In this document: in pieces, positions 55,375 through 63,688 of the stretch
Layout of the letters: the number at the start of each line of letters is the position of its first letter
Position numbering within the stretch: the stretch's first letter is position 1
Source of the DNA: Psychroflexus halocasei
GTDB taxonomy: Bacteria; Bacteroidota; Bacteroidia; Flavobacteriales; Flavobacteriaceae
Assembly (NCBI RefSeq): GCF_900107595.1
Contig: NZ_FNQF01000002.1
Span: 1 to 64,000, forward strand
Reading direction: 5' to 3'
Length of the DNA stretch: 64,000 bases
Notes under the pieces: model-generated
What the model saw: the letters and a program-made list of their open reading frames with translations, nothing else
What the model was told of the DNA's origin: nothing
Database searches by the model: none
Made by a program: the position numbers and the translations under genes

Positions 55375-55480
55375 TACCAGCGTGATATGATTTCTTGTTC
55401 CGCATAAAGTCCTTCTTTGAAACTGGGGAAAGCACAATAAATTTTCATATCTTAATCCTTTAAATCTTAAAACATATATC

Positions 55481-56926
55481 TTGAACTTTTCACACCTAAA
55501 CTTAGAGATTAGACCGATTCAATCGCAAGAAAAACTCTCGCAAAACACAAGTCAAATTCTTCTCATCACTGCCGAAGATCAACTGGAGGATAAAAAGCTC
55601 AATGCGCTTTTGACTTCTAAAATAAAAGAGGTTTTTGAGAAAAAAGAAAATAAAATTTTCACGCATATTGCTGATAGGGAATACTTCATTTGCGTCATCA
55701 GCTCTCGAGAGTTTAATAAAAATAAATCTTTAGGCATTTCGCTTTACAAAGATTTGAAAGACGAGAACGTCAACGCTGTCTTTATGAATGGTTTACAACA
55801 GCTTTCAAAAGAACAAAACCAGGCTTTTCTAGAGGGTTTCTATTACGGGAGCTATCAATTTAAAGCCTACAAGAAAAAGGAAAATACCAGTAAAATAACG
55901 GCTTATATCTCTCAAACAATTTATGAAGAAATAGCCATTGGGCAAATTAAAAACCTTGCCGAGAGTGTTGCTTTAACAAGGAATTTAGTCAACGAGCCGC
56001 CAAACAAACTCAATGCTTTGATGTTTTCAAAGCAGGTTGAAGAGGCTGGGAAACACTTTGGTTTTGAAACAGAAATTTTACATGAACAAAAGATTACTGA
56101 GTTAGGAATGGGTGGATTACTCGGTGTCAATCAAGGTTCTGAAGTCCCTCCTACTTTTAATATCATGACTTACGCGCCAGAAAATGCGGTCAACACAGCA
56201 CCTTTGGTTTTAGTTGGTAAAGGTGTCATGTTTGACACTGGTGGTTACTCTCTAAAAATTAAAGGCGGTATGTCAGGTATGAAAGCTGATATGGGCGGTG
56301 GCGCGACTGTTCTTGGAATTATCTCAGCAGTGGCAAAAAACAAATTACCATATCATATCGTCGGACTTGTCCCTGCGACGGATAATAAAATTGACGGAAA
56401 AGCACTTTTAGTTGATGATGTCATCACGATGATGGACGGAACAAATGTTGAAATTCAAAATACAGATGCTGAAGGCCGTTTGGTTTTAGCCGACGCTTTA
56501 GTTTATGCAAAAAAATACAAACCTCAACTCGTCATTGATATTGCAACCTTGACAGGAGCTGCCGCTGCAATTACGGGACCATTCGGAATTGCCTCTGCTG
56601 GCAATCAGCAAGAAGATATTGATGAATTAAAACAAGCTGGAGAAAAAACTTATGAACGCCTTTTTCAACTGCCGCTGTGGGAGGAGTTTGCAGACCTTTT
56701 GAAAAGTGATGTTGCAGACCTTAAAAATATTGGAGGCCCAATTGGTGGTGCGAGTACAGCAGCGCAATTCCTCAAACATTTTACGGCTTACAACTGGATG
56801 CATTTAGACATTGCTGGTGCTGCATTTTTAGATAAACCAGCAGGAACGCTTCCTGCTGGTGCAACAGGCGTTGGCGTGAGACTCGTCTATGATTTCATTC
56901 AAAACAGATCAGTAAAAAATAATTAA
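55481..56926 (+). CDS. Leucyl aminopeptidase (M17)
   Basis: A 481-residue cytosolic metallo-aminopeptidase. The catalytic C-terminal domain has GKGVMFDTGGYSLKIKGGMSGMKADMGGGA with the metal-binding Lys and Asp residues and the family signature NTDAEGRLVLADAL; IATLTGAA follows. The N-terminal domain is the variable macro-like domain. The start is TTG at 55481 (MNFSHLNLEIRPIQ); no ATG lies close to the expected N-terminus. A terminator follows about 30 bases after the stop. Confidence 0.92.
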   Translation: MNFSHLNLEIRPIQSQEKLSQNTSQILLITAEDQLEDKKLNALLTSKIKEVFEKKENKIFTHIADREYFICVISSREFNKNKSLGISLYKDLKDENVNAVFMNGLQQLSKEQNQAFLEGFYYGSYQFKAYKKKENTSKITAYISQTIYEEIAIGQIKNLAESVALTRNLVNEPPNKLNALMFSKQVEEAGKHFGFETEILHEQKITELGMGGLLGVNQGSEVPPTFNIMTYAPENAVNTAPLVLVGKGVMFDTGGYSLKIKGGMSGMKADMGGGATVLGIISAVAKNKLPYHIVGLVPATDNKIDGKALLVDDVITMMDGTNVEIQNTDAEGRLVLADALVYAKKYKPQLVIDIATLTGAAAAITGPFGIASAGNQQEDIDELKQAGEKTYERLFQLPLWEEFADLLKSDVADLKNIGGPIGGASTAAQFLKHFTAYNWMHLDIAGAAFLDKPAGTLPAGATGVGVRLVYDFIQNRSVKNN

Positions 56927-56956
56927 GGAATAGATGGTTTAGTTTTTTAAGTTGCC

Positions 56957-56997
56957 AAAGCCAAGCGTGGATTTTCAATCTATTCTTGGCTTTTTTT
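56957..56997 (+). terminator. Rho-independent terminator
   Basis: AAAGCCAAG pairs with CTTGGCTTT around a loop of about 19 bases that has its own weak pairing, followed by a T run. Confidence 0.8.
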
Positions 56998-57046
56998 GAT
57001 CCTATTATTTAACTTGTATACACGGTAGAAAATTGAATACTTCACG

Positions 57047-57343
57047 ATGAAAACAAAAGACCAATACACAAAAGCTTTGCTGTGGAGCCATAAAATCATT
57101 GGCTTAGAGATCCATGCGTATAGCAATACTGACCAATTAATGAAAGCTTTGGCGGCCTACTTGAATGAATTGATCGCACATGATTTCAATAAGCTGATAA
57201 CGATTTTGTACCGCATTGATGTATCTCAAAAAAAAGCAATGTCAACTTTGAAAGCCCAAGCCAATCAAGAAACGCCAGGTGAAACTTTAGCAAAACTGAT
57301 TATAGAACGACAGCTTCAAAAATTGAAATTTCGAGAAAATTAA
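57047..57343 (+). CDS. Small hypothetical protein, 98 residues
   Basis: A 98-residue, probably all-helical cytoplasmic protein without membrane segments: IIGLEIHAYSNTDQLMKALAAYLNELIAHDFNKLITILYRIDVSQKKAM gives three amphipathic helices, and the end is highly charged. I do not assign a family; the phrase DFNKLITILYRIDVSQKK looks like conserved small flavobacterial proteins of unknown role. It is convergent with the metal transporter operon with a gap of 25 bases. Confidence 0.65.
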   Translation: MKTKDQYTKALLWSHKIIGLEIHAYSNTDQLMKALAAYLNELIAHDFNKLITILYRIDVSQKKAMSTLKAQANQETPGETLAKLIIERQLQKLKFREN

Positions 57344-57368
57344 AAGACTTTTGAACTGGTTTAAAAAC

Positions 57369-58529
57369 TTAAGCTCTAAACAGAAAGAAGCGCTTTTTTA
57401 ATTCCTCTATTGCAGTTTCTTTGTTTGTCGTAATATATTTTAAAGCCTCTTCAGTAAACTCCTCTCCTTTTTCAGTCAGGGACACAATAGAATCCGTAAT
57501 TGTAATGAGGTTATTTTTCAAGGCTAAATCTAGAACAGTTTTCGCTTGTATTTTCTCCCAATTGATGTGATCTTCTAAGTGGCTGACATGGCGTTCTTCT
57601 ATTTCTTGATGGTTTTGTAAGTGAAGTAAAAAGACTAAGAGCGAAACTTCAATGCGTTGTTTTCTTTCTTTAAACATCACAGAAAACACGCCTTGGTTAG
57701 GTGCGAATAAATAGACCAAAAGAAAAACGATTCCTAAAATTGTTGTCATTGACCCAGCGATGGAAGCATCTAAATAATTGGCCATCCAGTAACCGCCAAC
57801 GGCTGAAAAGACACCAAAAATACAACTCAAAATAAGCATTTTCTTCAAGTCATTGGTCAGCAAGTAAGCCGTTGCTGCTGGCGCAATCATCAAAGCGACA
57901 ACTAACACAGCTCCCACAGCATCAAAAGCACCCACAACAGTCACCGAGGAAATTGTCATAAGGCCGTAGTGTAAGACAATTGGTGAAAACCCTAAAGTGG
58001 CGGCGAGACCTTTATCAAAAGTGCTCAGCTTGAGCTCTTTAAAAAACAATAATAACAAAATTACTGTCACCACTAGGATTGAACCAATGACCCAAAGAGA
58101 TTTTGGGCCAAGATCAAGATCTCCTATCAGCAATCGATCAAAAGGTGCAAAAGCGAGTTCCCCAAGCAAAACTGCATCAATATCTAAATGAACATCGTTT
58201 GCATTTTTAGCGATAAGGATCACACCAATACTAAAAAGCGCAGGAAACACCAAACCAATGGCTGTATCTTCTTTTACCAAACCCGTTTTCTGTATAAACT
58301 CAACCATAACAACAGTGACAACACCTGTTAAGGCTGCAAATAAAATGAGTAATGGAGAGTTTAAATCTTGTGTGATAAAGAAGCCCAGAACGATTCCTGG
58401 TAAAATAGAATGACTGATCGCGTCACTTATCATCGCCATTTTACGCAAGACTAAAAAAGTTCCTGGTATGGCACAAGCCACCGCGACTAGTGATGCTATT
58501 AATTGTATTTCTAATTGTGCGCTACTCAT
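57369..58529 (-). CDS. Metal ABC transporter permease with C-terminal winged-helix-like tail (second permease)
   Basis: A 386-residue inner-membrane permease of the ZnuB/MntB/SitC type. About eight helices fill residues 10-280, with AISHSILPGIVLGF and FDAVGAVLVVALMIAPAATAYLL as family blocks. After helix eight a 95-residue soluble tail (KQRIEVSLLVFLLHLQNHQEIEERHV, then KTVLDLALKNNLITITDSIVSLTEKGEEF) has the layout of a winged-helix domain like that of DtxR-type repressors. It pairs with the permease encoded upstream, overlapping by 8 bases. It is the last gene of the operon. Confidence 0.88.
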   Translation of the reverse strand: MSSAQLEIQLIASLVAVACAIPGTFLVLRKMAMISDAISHSILPGIVLGFFITQDLNSPLLILFAALTGVVTVVMVEFIQKTGLVKEDTAIGLVFPALFSIGVILIAKNANDVHLDIDAVLLGELAFAPFDRLLIGDLDLGPKSLWVIGSILVVTVILLLLFFKELKLSTFDKGLAATLGFSPIVLHYGLMTISSVTVVGAFDAVGAVLVVALMIAPAATAYLLTNDLKKMLILSCIFGVFSAVGGYWMANYLDASIAGSMTTILGIVFLLVYLFAPNQGVFSVMFKERKQRIEVSLLVFLLHLQNHQEIEERHVSHLEDHINWEKIQAKTVLDLALKNNLITITDSIVSLTEKGEEFTEEALKYITTNKETAIEELKKRFFLFRA

Positions 58530-59649
58530 TTGTATTTCCTATTTCGTTATACATTTTAGCCGCTTCATGAAAGCCTTTTTCAGTCATTGCCCATTCATTT
58601 CCTTTTAATTGAATAAAATGCTGTTTTTCAAGTTGTTTTAAAGACTTTTTTGTAAATCCATGAAAGTTATTCAAAATCTTAATGGCATGTGGGTGAGAAA
58701 TATTATCATGATCTTTAACGATGCGATACATGAATGTCAAGGTTTTTTTAAGATTGAGTTCTTTTCTGTTTTGATGAAAACGTATTTGTCTAAAAAGAAG
58801 TCCACGTCCAGGTGAAAAAATAAATGAAAAAAGAACAAAAACAGCTGCGACTAAAACGATGACTGGCCCAGTTGAAAGGTTATCTTGACTAGCACTAATT
58901 GCTGTACCAAAAACACCTGATAAGGCACCAAAAATAGCTGCGATAAAAATCATAACACCTAAACTATCTGTCCATTGTCTTGCCGCTGCAGCAGGCGCTA
59001 ACAGCATTGCGCTCATTAAAACAACACCAACAGTTTGCAAGCCTAAAACAATTGCAAGGACAATAAAAACTGTAATTAAGATATCTAAAAAGCGCGTATT
59101 AAACCCTAAGGTCTCTGTGTAATCTGGGTCAAATAATAGAACTTTTAATTCTTTCCAAAAAAGAAGCAAAACGATTAAACTCACACTTGTCACAGCTGTC
59201 ATGACCCAAACATCAGACTCAACTAAAGTTGCTGCTTGACCAAACAAATACTTATCTAAACCTGCTTGGTTTGCATTTGGCATTTTTTGAATAAAAGTCA
59301 ATAACAGCATTCCAAAACCAAAAAATAAAGACAGAATCAAACCTAAAGCTGTATCATTTTTTAATCTTGTTTTTTTTACAATGCTTTTAATCCAGAAAGT
59401 TCCGATAAGTCCGCTGATCAATGCACCGATTAATAATAAGTTTGAGTCTTTAACGCCAGTTAAAATAAAAGCTAAAGCTATACCAGGTAAAGCTGCATGT
59501 GAAATAGCATCGCCTAGTAAGCTTTGTTTTCTTAAAACGGCAAAACTTCCTAACATTCCGCATACTGCGCCCAAAACTGCAGTCCCTAAGGTTATTGTCC
59601 TTAAGGTATAATCAGAAAAAACTAAATTAAAATATTCTGTTATTGACAT
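58522..59649 (-). CDS. Metal ABC transporter permease with C-terminal winged-helix-like tail (first permease)
   Basis: A 375-residue homologue of the next gene, with about eight helices over residues 15-285 (LRKQSLLGDAISHAALPGIALAF and LQTVGVVLMSAMLLAPAAAARQW). The tail from about 290 (ELNLKKTLTFMYRIVKDHDNISHPHAIKILN, then KSLKQLEKQHFIQLKGNEWAMTEKGFHEAAKMY) again looks like a winged helix. The two permeases likely form a heterodimer bound to one ATPase. Ions may be manganese, iron or zinc; sequence does not decide. Confidence 0.88.
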   Translation of the reverse strand: MSITEYFNLVFSDYTLRTITLGTAVLGAVCGMLGSFAVLRKQSLLGDAISHAALPGIALAFILTGVKDSNLLLIGALISGLIGTFWIKSIVKKTRLKNDTALGLILSLFFGFGMLLLTFIQKMPNANQAGLDKYLFGQAATLVESDVWVMTAVTSVSLIVLLLFWKELKVLLFDPDYTETLGFNTRFLDILITVFIVLAIVLGLQTVGVVLMSAMLLAPAAAARQWTDSLGVMIFIAAIFGALSGVFGTAISASQDNLSTGPVIVLVAAVFVLFSFIFSPGRGLLFRQIRFHQNRKELNLKKTLTFMYRIVKDHDNISHPHAIKILNNFHGFTKKSLKQLEKQHFIQLKGNEWAMTEKGFHEAAKMYNEIGNTNE

Positions 59650-59676
59650 CTATGCTTATCTTTTGCAAGTTTTGAA

Positions 59677-60417
59677 CTATTTATTAACTGCTACTTTATA
59701 GTTAATTCCGTAAGTTTTTGTCAGATTTCCATCATTAAATATATCTCGAACTGGACCAGAAGCGATTCCTTTCACGTTTAAAAAAGTAACCCAGTTAAAG
59801 TACTCTGGAACAGTTTGTAAATCGTGATGAACAACAATTAAGGTTTTTCCTGCATTCCGTAATTCTTTTAAAATATTGATAATTGCTTTTTCAGTTGTTG
59901 CATCAACACCTTGAAAAGGTTCGTCCATCAAATAAATCGATGCATTCTGAACTAAAGCTCTTGCTAAAAAAATTCGTTGTTGTTGACCTCCACTTAGTTG
60001 GCTGATTTGTCTGTTTTTAAACTCCAACATTCCTACTTTTTCTAAAGCTTCTAAAGATGTTTTTTTCTCTTTTTGTCCAGGTCTTTTTATCCAACCCAAA
60101 GTTCCATAAGTTCCCATCATCACAACATCAAGCGCTGTTGTTGGAAAATCCCAATCCACGCTACCTTTTTGAGGAACATAAGCAACTTTATCAACTTGTT
60201 TTTTGTAAGGCTTACCAAAAATTTTGACACTTCCAGCAATGGGTTTTATAATGCCTAAAATGGCCTTTATCAAAGTTGATTTTCCTGCACCATTTGGACC
60301 GACAATTGCCATCAAAACACCTTCAGGTATTTTTAAATCAATGTCCCACAGCACTGGTTTATAATCGTAAGCAACTGTTAAGTCATCAACTTGTATAGCG
60401 TAAGTTTTTTTTGTCAT
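59677..60417 (-). CDS. Metal ABC transporter ATP-binding protein
   Basis: A 246-residue ABC ATPase. Walker A is GPNGAGKST at 40-48, the Q-loop is VAYVPQKGS, the signature [16 protein letters not shown] and Walker [13 protein letters not shown], with the switch His in [22 protein letters not shown] is typical of Mn/Zn/Fe chelate importers. It powers the two permeases encoded downstream and works with the lipoprotein binding protein encoded upstream. Confidence 0.94.
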   Translation of the reverse strand: MTKKTYAIQVDDLTVAYDYKPVLWDIDLKIPEGVLMAIVGPNGAGKSTLIKAILGIIKPIAGSVKIFGKPYKKQVDKVAYVPQKGSVDWDFPTTALDVVMMGTYGTLGWIKRPGQKEKKTSLEALEKVGMLEFKNRQISQLSGGQQQRIFLARALVQNASIYLMDEPFQGVDATTEKAIINILKELRNAGKTLIVVHHDLQTVPEYFNWVTFLNVKGIASGPVRDIFNDGNLTKTYGINYKVAVNK

Positions 60418-60450
60418 CGCGTTATTTTTTGTTGTTGAAGTTTTAAAAAA

Positions 60451-61362
60451 TTATTTTAAAGCATCAATAATTGTTCTCACGTTGTATTTAAACATTCCGA
60501 TATAAGTGCCTTCTTCAGTTCCTGAATTTCCTAAAGCATCAGAGTAAAGTGTCCCTCCTATTTCTACATTAAAACCTTTTGATTTAACTGATTCTTGAAG
60601 TGCTTCAATCGTTCTTCTTGGCACACTGCTTTCTATAAAAATAGCTTTCACTTCATTATCAATGATTAATTTCGATAAACGTCTGACGTCTTTAACTCCT
60701 GCTTCAGTTGCCGTTGATAAACCTTGCAAACCGATGACATTAAAGCCATAAGCTTTTCCGAAATAACTAAAAGCATCATGTGCAGTCACAAGGATTCTTT
60801 TTTCTTCTGGTAATTCTGAAATAATTTCTTTGACTTTTTTTTCTAAAGCATCAAGCTTCTTGAGGTAAACTTTTTCATTTTGTTTATAATAATCTGCACT
60901 TTCAGGATCTTGCTTGCTCAACTGATTTGTCAAGTTTTTCGTAATTCGTTTCCAATAAGAAATATCAAACCAAATATGTGGATCGTAACTTCCTGAGAAC
61001 TCAGTAGAGCTGATCAAATCTTTTTCTTCAAGAATTTCGGCCAAAGCGATTGTGTTACCGCGACGTCCCATTTTTTCAAAAACATCAACCAGTTTTCCTT
61101 CTAAATGTAAACCACTGTAAAAAACGATATCTGCTTGAGTCAGTTTACTCACGTCGCCTTCGCTTGCTTTGTATAAATGCGGATCGACACCACTTCCCAT
61201 TAAACCTTGGACTTGAACAGAATCTCGACCGATATTTTTGACTAAATCTGTAATCATCGTCGTTGTGGTGACAACATTGAGTTTTTCACTTTTTTGATGT
61301 CCGGAATTTTGACAACTCCAAAACAGACTCAAACAAAAAATGAATAGTAAAGTGTTTCTCAT
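60451..61362 (-). CDS. Metal-binding lipoprotein of ABC transporter (ZnuA/MntC/SitA type)
   Basis: A 303-residue solute-binding protein of the cluster A-1 family, anchored through Cys17 (SLFWSCQNS). Likely metal ligands are His in SGVDPHLYKASEGD, His in DPHIWFD, the acidic/His pair around HDAFSYFGKAYG and an acidic residue in FIESSVPRRT. No His-rich loop is present, which argues mildly against a zinc-specific ZnuA and for manganese or iron. It precedes the ATPase gene by 33 bases in the same operon. Confidence 0.9.
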   Translation of the reverse strand: MRNTLLFIFCLSLFWSCQNSGHQKSEKLNVVTTTTMITDLVKNIGRDSVQVQGLMGSGVDPHLYKASEGDVSKLTQADIVFYSGLHLEGKLVDVFEKMGRRGNTIALAEILEEKDLISSTEFSGSYDPHIWFDISYWKRITKNLTNQLSKQDPESADYYKQNEKVYLKKLDALEKKVKEIISELPEEKRILVTAHDAFSYFGKAYGFNVIGLQGLSTATEAGVKDVRRLSKLIIDNEVKAIFIESSVPRRTIEALQESVKSKGFNVEIGGTLYSDALGNSGTEEGTYIGMFKYNVRTIIDALK

Positions 61363-61407
61363 AACTTGTGTTTTCTTCTTTTGCGAATAGAATTTTATTA
61401 TTTAAAA

Positions 61408-62073
61408 TTAATTCACTTCAATTTCTTCTATATAAATATTGTCTGTAGCCATTTTAGACAAGGCTATTTCTTTCCCATTAGACTTGACAGTCATGCTTTC
61501 ATCAAAAGACTCGATGTGGATAACTTCTATTTCAGTTCCTAAACCAATATCTATTTTTTCTAAAAACTGTAAAAAAGAAGAAGAAGTATCATTAAAACCT
61601 TTACAAATGCCTTTATGTCCTTTTTGAAGTTGAATCAAACGTTTTGTTGGTGCATCGGGAATATTTCCTTTTTCATCAGGAATCGGGTCACCATGCGGGT
61701 CGTACTTGGGTCTTCCTAAAAATCTATCCAACTCTTCGACTAATTTTTGAGATTGAATATGCTCTAATTGCTCCGCAACATCATGGACTTCATCCCAAGC
61801 AAAATTAAGTCGATCAACCAGAAATGTTTCCCACAATCGATGCTTACGAATCACTTTTAAGGCTTGTAACTCTCCAGAATTGGTTAGGTGAACACCGTAA
61901 TATTTTTGATAATCAACTAGATTTTTATCAGCTAATCTTTTAATCATTTCAGTGACTGAGGCAGCTTTAGTATCTAAACTTTCAGCAAGCTCATTAGTCG
62001 AAACACCTTTTTCACTTTCTTGTTGTAAATGAAATATGGCTTTTAAATAGTTTTCTTCAGACTGACTAAACAT
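61408..62073 (-). CDS. DtxR/MntR-family metal-dependent repressor
   Basis: A 221-residue regulator with an N-terminal winged helix (EENYLKAIFHLQQESEKGVSTNELAESLDTKAASVTEMIKRLADKNLVDY), a dimerisation and metal-binding region (HRLWETFLVDRLNFAWDEVHDVAEQLEHI, with GRPKYDPHGDPIP) and a C-terminal FeoA/SH3-like domain. It is the first gene of the transporter operon, which it presumably represses when the metal is plentiful. TAACTTTG on the minus strand (62091-62098) fits the -7 element and the palindrome at 62121-62140 covers the -33 region, consistent with autorepression. Confidence 0.92.
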   Translation of the reverse strand: MFSQSEENYLKAIFHLQQESEKGVSTNELAESLDTKAASVTEMIKRLADKNLVDYQKYYGVHLTNSGELQALKVIRKHRLWETFLVDRLNFAWDEVHDVAEQLEHIQSQKLVEELDRFLGRPKYDPHGDPIPDEKGNIPDAPTKRLIQLQKGHKGICKGFNDTSSSFLQFLEKIDIGLGTEIEVIHIESFDESMTVKSNGKEIALSKMATDNIYIEEIEVN

Positions 62074-62120
62074 ATTATTTAATTAATGCTCAAAGTTACA
62101 TTTAATTTATCAAAAATTAA

Positions 62121-62140
62121 AAATTAGCACATCCTAAATT
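62121..62140. promoter_or_regulatory. Candidate DtxR/MntR-family operator of the metal transporter operon
   Basis: AAATTAG-N6-CTAAATT: the TTAG-N6-CTAA core is perfect and the flanks nearly so. It overlaps the expected -33 region of the repressor gene promoter (-7 TAACTTTG at 62091-62098, minus strand). The same geometry occurs before sod at 54242. Confidence 0.6.
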
Positions 62141-62248
62141 TTTATAAATAAGAATTAAAAAACAGCTCATTTATGGTTCTTCAACTCATAAATACTTTGT
62201 AAGATTGTCAGATATATTTTAGACTTATTTAATCAAAAGTAATTGCTC

Positions 62249-63178
62249 ATGAAAAACCAGAAAACAGCCTATATTTATGCTATCATTGCTGTTATATTAT
62301 GGGGAACTGTGGCTACGGCCATGAAAATGTCAATGGAATATTTTGATTTTTTTCAGTTGCTCTTTTTGTCAGTCTTTGTTTCGTTAATCACACTTTTTTG
62401 TGTTGTTGCTTATCAAAAAAAGTTAAAAAACATTTTTAAATGGCCAGTAAAGGCTTATTTAAAATCAGCTATTTTTGGATTGGTCAATCCATTTGTTTAT
62501 TACATCGTTTTATTTAAAGCTTATGAATTATTGCCTGCTCAAGAAGCACAGCCATTAAATTACACTTGGCCAATTATGATTACTTTATTATCCATTCCAA
62601 TTTTAAAACAAAAAATCAGTTTTAAAAACTTTACGGCGATTTTGATTAGTTTCCTTGGTGTAATGATTATTTCAACAAGAGGTCAACTGGCTGATTTTTC
62701 GTTTAGCAATCCTGAAGGCGCAGCATTTGGTTTAGCGTCTGCTGTGGTCTGGGCATTATTTTGGGTCTATAATATTAAAGATGAAAGAGATGAAATCAGT
62801 AAACTTTTTCTCAATTTTTTCTTTGGAATGATTTATATCACAATCGCTCTTTTTGTTTTTTCTGAGTTTCCTGAATATTCAGGTCAGCACTTTTTAAGTG
62901 CCGCTTATGTGGGCTTATTTGAAATGGGAATCACTTTTATCATTTGGTCTTTAGCGCTTAAAAAATCTAAGCAAACGGCTGGTGTAAGTAAGCTAATTTA
63001 TCTTGTTCCGTTTATTTCTTTAGTTGTTATATATTTCGTTTTAGGTGAAGAAATTCAAAAATCAACACTTTATGGACTCGTTTTTATCATCAGTGGATTA
63101 ATATTTGATAACATCAATTTCACAAAATTATTAGGAAAAATCAAAAAGAAAACAATCAAGAAAGTTCAAAAGCTGTAA
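62249..63178 (+). CDS. DMT/EamA-family membrane transporter
   Basis: A 309-residue membrane protein with ten predicted helices in two EamA halves; the first half has AIIAVILWGTVATAMKMSMEYF and PAQEAQPLNYTWPIMITLL, the second GLASAVVWALFWVYN and LGEEIQKSTLYGLVFIISGLIF. The ATG at 62249 is preferred over TTG two codons upstream. The tail is strongly basic (KIKKKTIKKVQ). The substrate is unknown. It is divergent from the metal repressor gene. Confidence 0.85.
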   Translation: MKNQKTAYIYAIIAVILWGTVATAMKMSMEYFDFFQLLFLSVFVSLITLFCVVAYQKKLKNIFKWPVKAYLKSAIFGLVNPFVYYIVLFKAYELLPAQEAQPLNYTWPIMITLLSIPILKQKISFKNFTAILISFLGVMIISTRGQLADFSFSNPEGAAFGLASAVVWALFWVYNIKDERDEISKLFLNFFFGMIYITIALFVFSEFPEYSGQHFLSAAYVGLFEMGITFIIWSLALKKSKQTAGVSKLIYLVPFISLVVIYFVLGEEIQKSTLYGLVFIISGLIFDNINFTKLLGKIKKKTIKKVQKL

Positions 63179-63232
63179 CAGTTTTTGAAAGCTATTTATT
63201 ATTCATAAATTTACGATTATAAATATTAGAGT

Positions 63233-63463
63233 ATGAATCCAAATTTTATGATGTTAGCATTAATCTTACTAAGCCTGACGCTTTGGATTTGGGCAGTTTT
63301 AGACATTAGTCGAAGGCAATTTAAATCAAGATTGACTAAAGCTATCAGTTTAATTTGTGTTTTTATGTTTCCTATTATAGTACCACTACTCTACTTTCAG
63401 TTGAAGGAAAAGTTGATAATTCAGAAAAAAAGAATTTTCAATAAAGAATTAAAACACTGTTAA
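63233..63463 (+). CDS. PLDc_N-domain small membrane protein
   Basis: A 76-residue protein with two membrane helices (about 5-24 and 38-57) joined by a short basic loop, ILLSLTLWIWAVLDISRRQF and ICVFMFPIIVPLLYF, matching the phospholipase D N-terminal-like (PLDc_N) module seen alone in many Bacteroidetes. No nuclease or phospholipase domain follows. Role unknown. Confidence 0.75.
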   Translation: MNPNFMMLALILLSLTLWIWAVLDISRRQFKSRLTKAISLICVFMFPIIVPLLYFQLKEKLIIQKKRIFNKELKHC

Positions 63464-63504
63464 TCAGTTTTACATGATGAAAAGTGAAATTATCTCAAAA
63501 ACAG

Positions 63505-63530
63505 TGTATCCTTTTTGAGTTTGTCTCGTC
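63505..63530 (+). promoter_or_regulatory. Candidate ECF-sigma promoter
   Basis: TGTATCC at 63505-63511 and CGTC at 63527-63530, 15 bases apart, resemble the -35/-10 pair of ECF-sigma-dependent promoters. It lies 30 bases before the Cys-rich peptide gene and upstream of an ECF sigma gene, suggesting autoregulation. Confidence 0.5.
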
Positions 63531-63560
63531 TCCTTAATGAACCTATAAAAATCAAATCTT

Positions 63561-63677
63561 ATGAATAATTGCGAATGTACGAACTGCGAATGCACAAAGT
63601 GTAATTGTGTAAATTGTAAAACAAGCGATTGCCCTTGCGATGTTTGTGAATGTTCAAAATGTAGCTGCTGTAATTAA
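63561..63677 (+). CDS. Metallothionein-like Cys-rich peptide, 38 residues
   Basis: An ATG-initiated frame of 38 codons starting MNNCECTNCECTKCNCVNCK. Fourteen residues (37 percent) are Cys, arranged as CxC pairs (CEC, CEC, CNC, CPC, CEC) and a final CSCC. There are no aromatic or long hydrophobic residues. This composition is that of a metallothionein: it should bind soft metal ions such as zinc, cadmium, copper or arsenic in the cytoplasm. I do not recognise a named family. It lies 11 bases before an ECF sigma factor gene and behind an ECF-like promoter, so the pair is probably a metal or redox stress operon. Confidence 0.75.
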   Translation: MNNCECTNCECTKCNCVNCKTSDCPCDVCECSKCSCCN

Positions 63678-63688
63678 TTAAATCATCT

